64,000 bases of DNA, from assembly GCF_002741075.1 (NCBI RefSeq), contig NZ_CP016634.1, positions 2,464,501 through 2,528,500 on the forward strand, written 5' to 3'. Origin of the DNA: Pseudomonas putida (lineage in GTDB: Bacteria > Pseudomonadota > Gammaproteobacteria > Pseudomonadales > Pseudomonadaceae). Shown here piece after piece: positions 42,173-50,725 of this stretch (within the stretch, counting starts at the first letter, position 1; the number at the start of each line of letters is the position of its first letter). The notes beneath the pieces are model-generated. The model saw only the letters and a list, made by a program, of their open reading frames with translations, had not been told where the DNA came from and made no database searches. Position numbers and translations under genes: made by a program.

Positions 42173-44257
42173 ATGCGCAAACAATATCGTCTCGGCATCG
42201 ATGCTGGCGGAACCTTCACTGACTTCATCCTGGCAGACCTCGAAGGCGGCGTTCAGCTGTTCAAGGCACCGTCGACCCCTCAGGACGGCACACTCGCCAT
42301 TCGTGCCGGCCTGGCACAAATCGCAGATGCCACCGGCAAGACACCTGCCGAGATCATCGCCAGCTGTGACTTGTGCATCAACGGTACCACCGTGGCACTC
42401 AACGCGCTCATCGAGCGCACTGGGGTCAAGGTCGGTCTGCTCTGCACCGAAGGCCATGAAGACAGCCTGGAAATTCGCCTCGGGCATAAAGAAGAGGGTT
42501 ATCGGTATGACCCACACTATCCACCGGCCTACATGATCGTTCCGCGCCACCTTCGTCGTCCGGTCGCCGGGCGTATCCTCAGCGATGGCCGCGAACATGC
42601 CGCACTGGATGAGCGCGCCATCCACGAGGCAATCGAATACTTCCGTGCCGAAGGCGTCGAAGCGGTTGCCATCTCGTTTGTCTGGTCCGTACGCAACCCC
42701 AGCCACGAGAAGCGCGCGGCGGAACTGGTGCGCAAAGCGTTGCCAGGCGTCTTCGTATGCACAGGCAACGAGGTCTTCCCGCAGATTCGCGAATACACCC
42801 GCACCTCGACCACGGTGGTGAATGCCTACCTCAGCCCGGTCATGGCGCGCTATGTCGAACGTATCGACAGCCTGTTCGAAGAGCTCGGTGCGCACCAGCC
42901 TGTACGCTACTTCCAGTCGAATGGTGGCCTGGCGCCGGGCCATGTGATGCGCAATCGCGCCGTCAACGCGATCAACTCAGGTCCCGCTTCCGCTCCACAG
43001 GCAGGCTTGTCGGTCGGTGAACCTTTTGGCATCGACAACGTCATCACCGTCGACATGGGGGGCACCTCTTTCGACATCACCCTGACCAAGTCCGGCCGTA
43101 CCAACTTCAGTAAGGACGTTGACTTCCTGCGCCAACGGATCGGCGTACCCATGATTCAGGTGGAAACCCTCGGTGCAGGGGGTGGATCCATTGCCCATCT
43201 GGACGAGTTCGGCATGCTTCAAGTCGGCCCTCGCAGTGCCGGCGCGAAGCCTGGCCCTGTCTGCTACGGCAAGGGCGGTACCGAACCGACGGTAACCGAC
43301 GCCAACCTGGCCCTGGGTTACTTGCGTGACGGTGCAGTGCTCGGCGGCACGATCCGCCTTAACCGCCAAGCCGCGCTAGACGCAATTCGCACCAAAATAG
43401 CCGACCCACTGGGTATCAGTATCGAGCGCGCGGCAATCGGGATCATTACCTTGGTCAACCTGAACATGGTGAACGGTATCCGCCGGGTATCGATCGAACG
43501 CGGTTACGACCCACGCGACTTCGCCCTGATCGGCGCCGGCGGCGCGGCTGGCATGCACGTGGTTCGGCTGGCCGAGGACATCGGCATGCAAACCGTGCTG
43601 ATTCCCAAGGTCGCCTCCGGCCTGTGCGCCTTTGGCCAGATCCTCTCGGATGTACGTTACGACCGTCTCACCAGCCTGCCAATGCGCCTCGATGCCGAGC
43701 ACGTGGATCTGCAGTTGCTCAACAGGACACTCAAAGATCTGCGCGAGCAAGGCATGGCCAGGTTGCGGGACGATGGTTTTGACGACGCCGCCAGCAGTTG
43801 CCAATACACCTTGGAAATGCGCTACCTGGGCCAGGTCCATGAATGCAGCGTGGATCTCGCTCACCACGAACTGGACAGCGAAAAACTGGCGGAATTGATC
43901 ACGGCATTCCACTCACTGCACGAGACCCTGTTCTCCTACAGCGAAACCGAGAGCGTGGTTGAACTGGTGAACATGGAATGCTCGGTGATCGGTCACCTGC
44001 CACGTCCCAAGCAACCCCGCCTGGAAGCGCCAACCAACCTGTCTGCGGCCATCCCGGAGAGCGTGCGACCAACGCGCTTCAGCGCCGATGGCGAATGGCA
44101 ATCCACCTCGGTATTTGACGGCAATCACCTGTTGCCAGGTCAAACCGTCGAGGGGCCCTGCATCATTGAGGAAGACACCACCAACATCGTAATACCTCCG
44201 GGCTGGAAAGCGACTCTGGAGCCTTCCGCCACCTATCGAGTAACCCGCGTCCTCTGA
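42173..44257 (+). CDS. HyuA-type subunit of an ATP-dependent amidohydrolase
   Basis: A 694-residue protein of the hydantoinase A/oxoprolinase family. It carries the actin-like ATPase signatures GIDAGGTFTDF at the N-terminus and VDMGGTSFDIT near residue 300, plus GAGGAAGMH near 455. This subunit binds and hydrolyses ATP to activate the substrate amide. GGAGAATC precedes the ATG directly after hyuB. An AraC gene follows at 44.4 kb. Candidate substrates are lactams (caprolactam, valerolactam), hydantoins or 5-oxoproline; the sequence alone does not choose. Confidence 0.9.
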   Translation: MRKQYRLGIDAGGTFTDFILADLEGGVQLFKAPSTPQDGTLAIRAGLAQIADATGKTPAEIIASCDLCINGTTVALNALIERTGVKVGLLCTEGHEDSLEIRLGHKEEGYRYDPHYPPAYMIVPRHLRRPVAGRILSDGREHAALDERAIHEAIEYFRAEGVEAVAISFVWSVRNPSHEKRAAELVRKALPGVFVCTGNEVFPQIREYTRTSTTVVNAYLSPVMARYVERIDSLFEELGAHQPVRYFQSNGGLAPGHVMRNRAVNAINSGPASAPQAGLSVGEPFGIDNVITVDMGGTSFDITLTKSGRTNFSKDVDFLRQRIGVPMIQVETLGAGGGSIAHLDEFGMLQVGPRSAGAKPGPVCYGKGGTEPTVTDANLALGYLRDGAVLGGTIRLNRQAALDAIRTKIADPLGISIERAAIGIITLVNLNMVNGIRRVSIERGYDPRDFALIGAGGAAGMHVVRLAEDIGMQTVLIPKVASGLCAFGQILSDVRYDRLTSLPMRLDAEHVDLQLLNRTLKDLREQGMARLRDDGFDDAASSCQYTLEMRYLGQVHECSVDLAHHELDSEKLAELITAFHSLHETLFSYSETESVVELVNMECSVIGHLPRPKQPRLEAPTNLSAAIPESVRPTRFSADGEWQSTSVFDGNHLLPGQTVEGPCIIEEDTTNIVIPPGWKATLEPSATYRVTRVL

Positions 44258-44395
44258 TAGGATCGATAGCATCAGGCGCTTCACGCCAGACTAGCCCGCA
44301 GGCACTAGCCTCCGGGCTTTCAACAATAATAAAAGCTGCATAAGTGGCTGCTTACGACCTTCTTTGCAAGCTGCCTCTTTGTAAAAGGAGGAATG

Positions 44396-45352
44396 ATGTC
44401 TCTAGAACTATCTACGCAAGGCTGGACAGCGAGCGAGTGCCAGGAGCGATGGACTGAAACCATTATCGAGACGTTTTTCACACTCAGTCTAGACTTTGCG
44501 GCCGAACAGCCGTTCGACGGCTACCTTCAGCGCTGGAGCACCCCTACCAGCGATCTGAGCCTTTCTCATCTGCTGACCAGCCCAATCGACTATTCGCGCA
44601 ACCAGGCGCAGATTGGACAGGATCATGATGCGTTCTACCTGGTTACCCTCCCCTGCCGAGCCGACATTCATTTCCAGCAAAGTGGTAATGACATTCTCTG
44701 TAACCCCGGCCACTTTATCCTTGAGCGCGGCGATTCACCTTTCCATTTCCGCCAGCACAACGAGAACGAGCTGTGGGTGCTCAAGCTTCCTGAATCTGCT
44801 CTGAAAGGGCATCTACGCGGCCCAGAACGCTACACACGCTATAGCTTCGATGCCACCCGTGGTCTCGGACGCATTTTCTTCGAACAGGTCAGCGCCTGCG
44901 CTCGCCATTTCGATGACTGCCCGGAATCTTCACGTCATGTGCTGCTGGAGCAGATTCTCGCGACCTTGCTACTGACGCTGCAACAGGATGACAGAGTACT
45001 GAGCAGTGAGGGCTCCAGCCTCATCGCGCTTCATCTTTCCCGTGTCGAGCGCTATGTGCAGCAAAATCTCGGCGACCCCGAACTGTCACCGCAATCCATT
45101 GCCAACGCCTGCAGCCTGTCATTGCGTTATCTGCACAAGCTGTTTTCCAGTACGCCTCATACGCTGAGTGAATGGATACGCCAACAACGGCTGGAAATGG
45201 TCTACCGCCAGTTACGCAATCCGCAATGCCACCTTTCGATTGGTGAACTGGCTTTTCGCAGCGGCTTCAGTGATCAGGCGCAATTTACCCGGGCATTTCG
45301 GCAGCGCTTCGGTAGCACGGCTCGCGAAGTCCGTACCAGCCTGGCCCACTGA
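44396..45352 (+). CDS. AraC-family regulator next to hyuBA
   Basis: A 318-residue regulator with the AraC-binding-2 type N-terminal domain (DYSRNQAQIGQDHDAFYLVT, then GHFILERGDSPF) and a C-terminal AraC helix-turn-helix (IANACSLSLRYLHKLFSSTP, then ELAFRSGFSDQAQFTRAFRQ). The strong AAAGGAGG favours the second ATG (44396) over the one at 44393. It lies 138 bases downstream of hyuA in the same direction, an order like the lactam-responsive regulator OplR beside oplBA. Confidence 0.88.
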   Translation: MSLELSTQGWTASECQERWTETIIETFFTLSLDFAAEQPFDGYLQRWSTPTSDLSLSHLLTSPIDYSRNQAQIGQDHDAFYLVTLPCRADIHFQQSGNDILCNPGHFILERGDSPFHFRQHNENELWVLKLPESALKGHLRGPERYTRYSFDATRGLGRIFFEQVSACARHFDDCPESSRHVLLEQILATLLLTLQQDDRVLSSEGSSLIALHLSRVERYVQQNLGDPELSPQSIANACSLSLRYLHKLFSSTPHTLSEWIRQQRLEMVYRQLRNPQCHLSIGELAFRSGFSDQAQFTRAFRQRFGSTAREVRTSLAH

Positions 45353-45476
45353 CAACAGGCGCGCAAGATCGTCGCCCTCTCCATTGCGGCCGCTGCACAG
45401 CGCCTCGACATGTGTGTGGGGTCAGGGTGCGTGATCGTGCTGATCACACCCTTGGACAGCAATTCGGATTCGCCAT

Positions 45477-45722
45477 GCTCGAGTCACCGCCAAGGAGTAC
45501 ACGCTCGCAGACCGGGATGGCTTGTTCCTCAATGTCGCGGCCCAAGGCAGCAAGATCTGGCATTTCCGTTACTACTGGGAGGGCCGGCAGAAGCGGATGT
45601 CCTTCGGCAGTTACCCGTAGGTGGGGCTGCGTGACGCACGGGAGCGGCGAGATGAGCTGCGAGCGCTCATCGCTCAGGGATACAACCCCTACGAACGGCG
45701 CAAGCAGCAGCGTGTGCCGTGC
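45477..45722 (+). pseudogene. Fragment of a P4-type tyrosine integrase (Arm DNA-binding domain)
   Basis: One frame reads KEYTLADRDGLFLNVAAQGS, then WHFRYYWEGRQKRMSFGSYP, an in-frame TAG (45618), and VGLRDARERRDELRALIAQG. This is the N-terminal DUF4102 arm-binding domain of island integrases. The TAG probably replaces a Glu codon. The catalytic domain is missing. It lies 3' of tRNA-Gly, where such integrases normally start, so it marks an old integration event. Confidence 0.85.
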
Positions 45723-45769
45723 GGCTTGCCCATAATCGGACCTTCAATGCTGAAGAGCTTTTTCCAGCA

Positions 45770-45803
45770 CAAAAACAAACGCCCCGAACAAGTCGGGGCG
45801 TTT
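45770..45803 (-). terminator. Terminator downstream of tRNA-Gly
   Basis: AAACGCCCCGA and TCGGGGCGTTT form a strong hairpin; on the minus strand it is followed by a T-rich run (TTTGTTTTTG). It ends the pgsA/tRNA transcript and can act in both directions. Confidence 0.8.
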
Positions 45804-45897
45804 GGTCTAGGGCCTGCCAGTGTGTCTTCACACAGTCTGTTTCGGCCCTTCTTTTCAACGACTTACAGAGCTCCATGGAACTCTGTATATCTATAAC

Positions 45898-45973
<76 letters not shown>

Positions 45974-46037
45974 GTCGTGATGGGTGCCATTGTAGCGATC
46001 TGCAAAACAACGTCAACCCTTTGATTCAAAAAAACTT

Positions 46038-46598
46038 TTACTTCTGCTCGGAGCCTTCGCGCAGGTGCGGCCAGGCCGCGACCAGGTAATGGACCATCGA
46101 CAGCAGCGTCAGGCCAGCGGCGACCAGCAGCAAGGTGTAGCCAAGCACCACCCAGAAGGTCAGCACTGGCGGATTGGCCAGCAGAATGACCAGCGCCAGC
46201 ATCTGCGCAGCGGTTTTCCACTTGCCGAGGTTTGACACGGCCACATGCGCCCTCGCCCCCAGCTCGGCCATCCACTCACGCAACGCCGAAACCACGATCT
46301 CTCGACCGATGATCACCGCAGCCGGCAAGGTCAGCCAGAAATTGGCATGCACCTGTACCAGCAATACCAAGGCGACCGCGACCATCAGCTTGTCCGCCAC
46401 CGGGTCCAGGAAGGCACCGAAGGGCGTGCTCTGCTGCAGGCGACGGGCCAGGTAGCCGTCCAGCCAGTCAGTGGCGGCGGCGATGGCGAACACCGTGCTG
46501 GCGGCAATGTAGCTCCAGTGATAGGGCACATAGAACAGCAGGATGAAGATCGGGATGAGCAGGACGCGTAGAACGGTGAGCAGGTTTGGAATATTCAT
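46038..46598 (-). CDS. pgsA: CDP-diacylglycerol--glycerol-3-phosphate 3-phosphatidyltransferase
   Basis: A 186-residue inner-membrane enzyme making phosphatidylglycerophosphate, the committed step to phosphatidylglycerol and cardiolipin. The CDP-alcohol phosphotransferase motif is complete: [20 protein letters not shown] and the LDPVADK that follows (about residues 43-69). Several hydrophobic helices surround it. It follows uvrC in the conserved pseudomonad order gacA-uvrC-pgsA-tRNA-Gly. Confidence 0.96.
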   Translation of the reverse strand: MNIPNLLTVLRVLLIPIFILLFYVPYHWSYIAASTVFAIAAATDWLDGYLARRLQQSTPFGAFLDPVADKLMVAVALVLLVQVHANFWLTLPAAVIIGREIVVSALREWMAELGARAHVAVSNLGKWKTAAQMLALVILLANPPVLTFWVVLGYTLLLVAAGLTLLSMVHYLVAAWPHLREGSEQK

Positions 46599-46631
46599 CG
46601 GTACGACTGGCTGCGGGTTGAAGGTGGCATT

Positions 46632-48455
46632 CTACTCGCTATGCAGGCTGGCATAAATCGACTCGGCAAGCTTTTTACTGATGCCCGGGGCCTTGGCGAT
46701 CTCATCGATGCTGGCGCGATTGAGCTCCTGCAGGCCGCCGAAATGTTTCAGCAGGTCGCGACGGCGCTTGGGCCCGACCCCGGCCACATCCTCCAGGCTC
46801 GAGGTGCGACGGGCCTTGCCGCGCCGAGCACGGTGGCCGGTGATGGCAAAACGGTGGGCTTCGTCGCGGATCTGCTGGATCAGGTGCAAGGCCGGTGAGT
46901 CGCCCTTGAGGGTGAACTCATGGGCCACGTCATTGAGGTACAAGGTCTCGAAGCCGGCCTTGCGGGTCACGCCCTTGGCCACACCCAGCAGGGTCAGGTC
47001 GGTCAGGGCCAGCTCCTGCATGACGTCGCGGGCCATGTTCAACTGCCCCTTGCCGCCGTCCACCAGCAGCACATCGGGCAGCTTGCCCTCACCGTCCTTG
47101 ATGCGACCGAAGCGGCGCGTCAGGGCCTGGTGCATGGCGGCGTAGTCGTCGCCGGCGGTCACGCCTTCGATGTTGAAGCGTCGGTAGTCGGACTTGAGCG
47201 GCCCTTCCGGGCCGAACACCACGCAGCTGGCCACGGTGGCTTCACCGCTCGAATGGCTGATGTCGTAGCACTCCAGGCGCTGGGGCACTTCGTCCAGACC
47301 CAGCACCTGAGCCAGGGCCTCGAAGCGCGCGGCCATGTGCTGGCGGTTGGCCAGGCGGGCGTTGAGGGCCTGCTCGGCATTGGTGACCGCCAACTGCTGC
47401 CAGCGCGCCCGGGTGCCACGCACCCGGTGGCTGATGGCCAGCTCCCGGCCACGCAGGGTTTGCACCGCCTCGCTGATGGCGGCGAAGTCTTCGTGGGTGA
47501 CGTTGACGATCAATTCGCCCGGCAATTCGCGCTCGGCATTGCCCAGGTAGTACTGGGACAGGAATGCGGCCATGACCTCGGCCACCTCCTCCTCGATGCC
47601 CACCTGGGGAAAGAAGTTCTTGCTGCCCAATACCCGCCCGCCCCGCACGCTGATCAGGTGCACACAGGCGCCACCGGGGTTGACGAAGGCCGCCACCACA
47701 TCGACATCACCCGAGCCACCTTCCATGTACTGTTGGTCCTGCACGCGGCGCAGCAACGCGATCTGGTCACGCAGCTCTGCTGCCCGCTCGAAATTCAGGG
47801 CCATGGCGGCCTTTTCCATCTCGGCGTTGAGCTCGTTGCCCAACTGCTGGCTGCGACCTTCGAGGAACATCATCGAATGGCGCACGTCCTCGGCATATTC
47901 CTCTGGCGACACCAGGCCGACGCACGGGCCTTTGCAGCGCTTGATCTGGTATTGCAGGCATGGCCGGGTGCGATTGGCGTAGTAGCTGTCCTCGCACTGG
48001 CGTACCGAGAAGGCTTTTTGCAGGAGGCTCAAGCTCTCGCGAATGGCACCAGCGCTGGGGTACGGCCCGAAGTAGCGCCCCTTGGCCTTCTTGGCACCAC
48101 GGTGAATCCCCAGCCGTGGGAACTCGCCGTCAGACAAAAAGACATAGGGGTAGGATTTATCGTCACGCAGTAGGATGTTGTAGGGCGGACGCCATTCCTT
48201 GATCAGCGTCTGCTCCAGCAGCAGCGCCTCGGTCTCGTTGCCGGTGATGGTGGTCTCGACCTGGGCGATGCGCCCTACCAGCGCAGCGGTCTTGGGCGCC
48301 AGGCCCGTCTTGCGAAAGTAGCTGGCCAGGCGCTTCTTGAGATTCTTGGCCTTGCCCACGTAGAGCAGTCGCGCCTCGGCGTCGAACATTCGGTAGACGC
48401 CTGGACGACCGCTGCAGGTCGCCAGGAATGCGCTGGCATCGAAGATTTGGGACAT
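46632..48455 (-). CDS. uvrC: UvrABC system protein C
   Basis: A 607-residue nucleotide excision repair endonuclease that makes the 3' and 5' incisions around DNA lesions. The N-terminal GIY-YIG domain is seen (GVYRMFD, then [14 protein letters not shown]), then the UVR motif ([16 protein letters not shown] about residue 215), the RNase H-like domain ([20 protein letters not shown]) and the C-terminal helix-hairpin-helix pair. The length is typical. It lies six bases downstream of gacA, as in other pseudomonads. Confidence 0.97.
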   Translation of the reverse strand: MSQIFDASAFLATCSGRPGVYRMFDAEARLLYVGKAKNLKKRLASYFRKTGLAPKTAALVGRIAQVETTITGNETEALLLEQTLIKEWRPPYNILLRDDKSYPYVFLSDGEFPRLGIHRGAKKAKGRYFGPYPSAGAIRESLSLLQKAFSVRQCEDSYYANRTRPCLQYQIKRCKGPCVGLVSPEEYAEDVRHSMMFLEGRSQQLGNELNAEMEKAAMALNFERAAELRDQIALLRRVQDQQYMEGGSGDVDVVAAFVNPGGACVHLISVRGGRVLGSKNFFPQVGIEEEVAEVMAAFLSQYYLGNAERELPGELIVNVTHEDFAAISEAVQTLRGRELAISHRVRGTRARWQQLAVTNAEQALNARLANRQHMAARFEALAQVLGLDEVPQRLECYDISHSSGEATVASCVVFGPEGPLKSDYRRFNIEGVTAGDDYAAMHQALTRRFGRIKDGEGKLPDVLLVDGGKGQLNMARDVMQELALTDLTLLGVAKGVTRKAGFETLYLNDVAHEFTLKGDSPALHLIQQIRDEAHRFAITGHRARRGKARRTSSLEDVAGVGPKRRRDLLKHFGGLQELNRASIDEIAKAPGISKKLAESIYASLHSE

Positions 48456-48461
48456 GGGGCC

Positions 48462-49100
48462 TTACAGACTTGCGTCAACCATACCGTGGCGAACGGCCAG
48501 CAATGTCAGTTCGACGTCGCTGGTGACCGAGAGTTTTTCGAAGATCCGATAACGGTAAGTATTGACGGTCTTGGGTGACAGGCACAACTTGTCGGAGATG
48601 ATCTGCACTTTCTGGCAACCCACGATCATCAGCGCGATCTGAATCTCCCGCTCCGACAAGGCATCGAACGGCGAGCCCTGGGGCTGGAACGACTTGAGCG
48701 CCAACTGCTGAGCGATCTGTGGGCTGATGTAGCGCTGGCCGGCAAACGCCAGGCGGATGGCCTGGACCATTTCGTCCAACCCCGCACCTTTGGTCAGGTA
48801 ACCGGCCGCCCCGGCCTGCATCAGGCGTGTGGGGAACGGGTCGTCCTCGCACACGGTGACCGCGACCACTTTGATGTCCGGGTGGCTGCGCAGCAACTTG
48901 CGGGTCGCCTCCAGGCCGCCGATGCCGGGCATCTTCACGTCCATGAGAACGACGTCCGGCTTCAGCTCACGGGCCAGCTTGAGTGCCGACTCGCCGGAAT
49001 CCGCTTCCCCCACCACCTGCAGGCCATCGATATCGGCCAACATGCGCGTGATGCCGGTACGCACCAGATCGTGATCATCGACCACCAAGACCCTAATCAA
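48462..49100 (-). CDS. gacA: Response regulator GacA/UvrY
   Basis: A 212-residue NarL/FixJ-type response regulator. The receiver domain has the acidic pocket DDHD and phosphorylated Asp54 (VLMDVKMPG), and the LuxR-type helix-turn-helix lies at about residues 147-200 (LSEREIQIALMIVG, LSPKTVNTYRYRIFEKL). With the GacS kinase it controls small regulatory RNAs that titrate RsmA/CsrA, affecting secondary metabolism and biofilm. The genomic order with uvrC confirms the assignment. Confidence 0.95.
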   Translation of the reverse strand: MIRVLVVDDHDLVRTGITRMLADIDGLQVVGEADSGESALKLARELKPDVVLMDVKMPGIGGLEATRKLLRSHPDIKVVAVTVCEDDPFPTRLMQAGAAGYLTKGAGLDEMVQAIRLAFAGQRYISPQIAQQLALKSFQPQGSPFDALSEREIQIALMIVGCQKVQIISDKLCLSPKTVNTYRYRIFEKLSVTSDVELTLLAVRHGMVDASL

Positions 49101-49160
49101 ACAGACACCTCGTCAATGGGGCGATTGGATCCCGCCACCTTAACAAAATTTTTCACTGCT

Positions 49161-49215
49161 GACCTAGTGACCTGGGTGGCTATTTCGCCTCCTCGCGCGT
49201 AGCGCTCACTAGGTC
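49161..49215 (-). repeat. 10-bp inverted repeat between XRE gene and gacA
   Basis: GACCTAGTGA (49161-49170) and TCACTAGGTC (49206-49215) are perfect complements with a 35-base loop; the second arm overlaps the XRE stop codon. A T-run follows on the minus strand after about 12 bases, so it could be a weak terminator or a site in the gacA promoter region. Confidence 0.5.
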
Positions 49216-49598
49216 AAAGCATCATCGAAAATCACAGGCCGACCCAGCGTGCGCACCTGGCCGACTTCCCGCTCGCTCGCCTCTCCCGCCAGGCGCTGCA
49301 ACAGGTGACGCAAGGCACGCTTGTCGGCCTCGGGCAAGCGGCGGAACAGCGCCAGCACGCGGTCCTCGTCGACGGTCAGGCTGTCCAGTGGCACCGGGGT
49401 ATGCACGCCGCTGAGTACATAGAGCGCGTCCACGCCGCGCTTGGCCAGCGCGGCCAGGTAATCAGCCCTCGGCGTACGCTCACCGCTTTCATATTTGCCT
49501 TGGGCATTGGGCTCGACACCACCGATGTCGCCAAACACCCGCTGGGTGAGGCCCAGGCGCTCACGTTCTTCCCGCAGACGCGGACCAAATCCACTCAT
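49209..49598 (-). CDS. XRE-family helix-turn-helix protein
   Basis: A 129-residue cytoplasmic DNA-binding protein. The N-terminal Cro/CI helix-turn-helix is at residues 5-55 (LREERERLGLTQRVFGDIGG, then KYESGERTPRADYLAAL). The C-terminal half is charged and helical with no known domain. GAAGGGAG precedes the start. A similar small regulator lies at this place beside gacA in other P. putida-type genomes, as I recall. Its targets are unknown. Confidence 0.85.
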   Translation of the reverse strand: MSGFGPRLREERERLGLTQRVFGDIGGVEPNAQGKYESGERTPRADYLAALAKRGVDALYVLSGVHTPVPLDSLTVDEDRVLALFRRLPEADKRALRHLLQRLAGEASEREVGQVRTLGRPVIFDDALT

Positions 49599-49744
49599 TC
49601 GACTCCCTTCCCTTTGCTGTCCATGATTACCAAGGCAATGGCAACCTCCAAGCGAGTGGCCATCAATCCGGATGGCACTATGCCAATTGGGATCCAATCC
49701 TGGCAAGCCATCATTGCGCTATTGGTCACTTTCTGCCTCACCGG

Positions 49745-50185
49745 TCAGCACTCGACGCCGACCGCCCGCTGCATGCGCACGAAGCATTCGTCTTCGCCCA
49801 TCTCCATGAAGCCGTGGCGCAAATAGAGCTGACGCGCGGGGTTGCTTTTGAACACCATCAACCGCAGCAAGGGCAGTCGCCGTTGCCCCGCCCATTGGGC
49901 CAGGGTCTCCAATGCCCAGGCACCGATCCCCCGCCCTCTGTGCTCGGGAAGCAGGTGCAACTCGCGGATGAACAACGCCTGGCGATCCTGGCTGAGACTG
50001 CAGAAACCCAGCACCTGCCCCTGCTCCATCACCAGCCACTGTTCGCGCCAGCTCCAAGCTTCATCGAAGGCTTCCTCGATCCACAGCAGGTCGAATTCCC
50101 GGTAGTACGGCAGCATGGCGCGGCGGGTCAGATCGCGGGCGAAGGTGCGATGGGCGTCGGTGGCCGGGACCAGTTCAAGAGGCAT
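49745..50185 (-). CDS. GNAT-family N-acetyltransferase
   Basis: A 146-residue acetyltransferase of the GNAT fold. The acetyl-CoA binding motif A is seen as LHLLPEHRGRGIGAWALETL (about residues 75-95), with the following VFKSNPARQLYLRHGFMEMG as motif B. The N-terminal part (EEAFDEAWSWRE) has the usual acceptor-side helices. AGGATC precedes the ATG. The acceptor molecule cannot be inferred. Confidence 0.88.
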   Translation of the reverse strand: MPLELVPATDAHRTFARDLTRRAMLPYYREFDLLWIEEAFDEAWSWREQWLVMEQGQVLGFCSLSQDRQALFIRELHLLPEHRGRGIGAWALETLAQWAGQRRLPLLRLMVFKSNPARQLYLRHGFMEMGEDECFVRMQRAVGVEC

Positions 50186-50208
50186 GGGGGGCGGATCCTG
50201 CAGTCGAT

Positions 50209-50595
50209 CTAGGGGGCATAGCACACCGGAGAGCTTCCTGGCCCGCGGCGTTCGAGCTCATCCTCCAGCCACCCGGCCAGCACCACGGCATTGTTGTGCT
50301 CGGTGTCCTTGCCGGCATAGAGCAAGGTCAAGGTGCCCTTGGCGGCGAGGTCCAGCAGGGGGTACCAGTGCTCGGGATGGGCCGCCAGCTCCTGCTGGTA
50401 GCGCTGGGTGAAACCGGCGAAATCCACCTCGCCATGATGAAACGCCTTACGCAGTTCATCGGTCGGCGCCACCTCTCGCAACCATTGTCCGTGGAGGTCG
50501 TCCCTGCGTTTATTTCGCGGCCACAGGCGATCGACCAGCACCCGCTGACCATCCTCGGCCTCAATGGGATCGTAGACACGTTTGCAGCGGATCAC
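50209..50595 (-). CDS. DUF488-family protein
   Basis: A 128-residue protein of the DUF488 family (YeaO-like). The hallmark sequence RVYDPIEAEDGQRVLVDRLW with PRNKR, followed by WLREVAPTDELRKAFHH, is present, and TLLYAGKDTEHNNAVVL near the end. The biochemical role of the family is not established. It lies between the GNAT gene and a divergent phosphate transporter. Confidence 0.9.
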   Translation of the reverse strand: MIRCKRVYDPIEAEDGQRVLVDRLWPRNKRRDDLHGQWLREVAPTDELRKAFHHGEVDFAGFTQRYQQELAAHPEHWYPLLDLAAKGTLTLLYAGKDTEHNNAVVLAGWLEDELERRGPGSSPVCYAP

Positions 50596-50725
50596 GGCGC
50601 TCTCCTATGACAAGCCTTCCCTATCAGACTAGGGCCTTCATTGACCAAGGTCACGTGCAAACCCTGCAATGCCTTCTATGCTTTGAGCGCTTGGCATCTT
50701 TGCCCGACGCCACCCGGAGCCCCCC

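Larger units (their letters stand above)
45353..45897. other. Region between AraC gene and tRNA-Gly
   Basis: The interval holds a broken integrase gene (45477-45722), a bidirectional hairpin terminator (45770-45803) and the tRNA 3' flank. In the flank, GAGCTCCATGGAACTC is a near-palindrome about 30 bases from the tRNA end. No intact gene is present. Confidence 0.7.
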
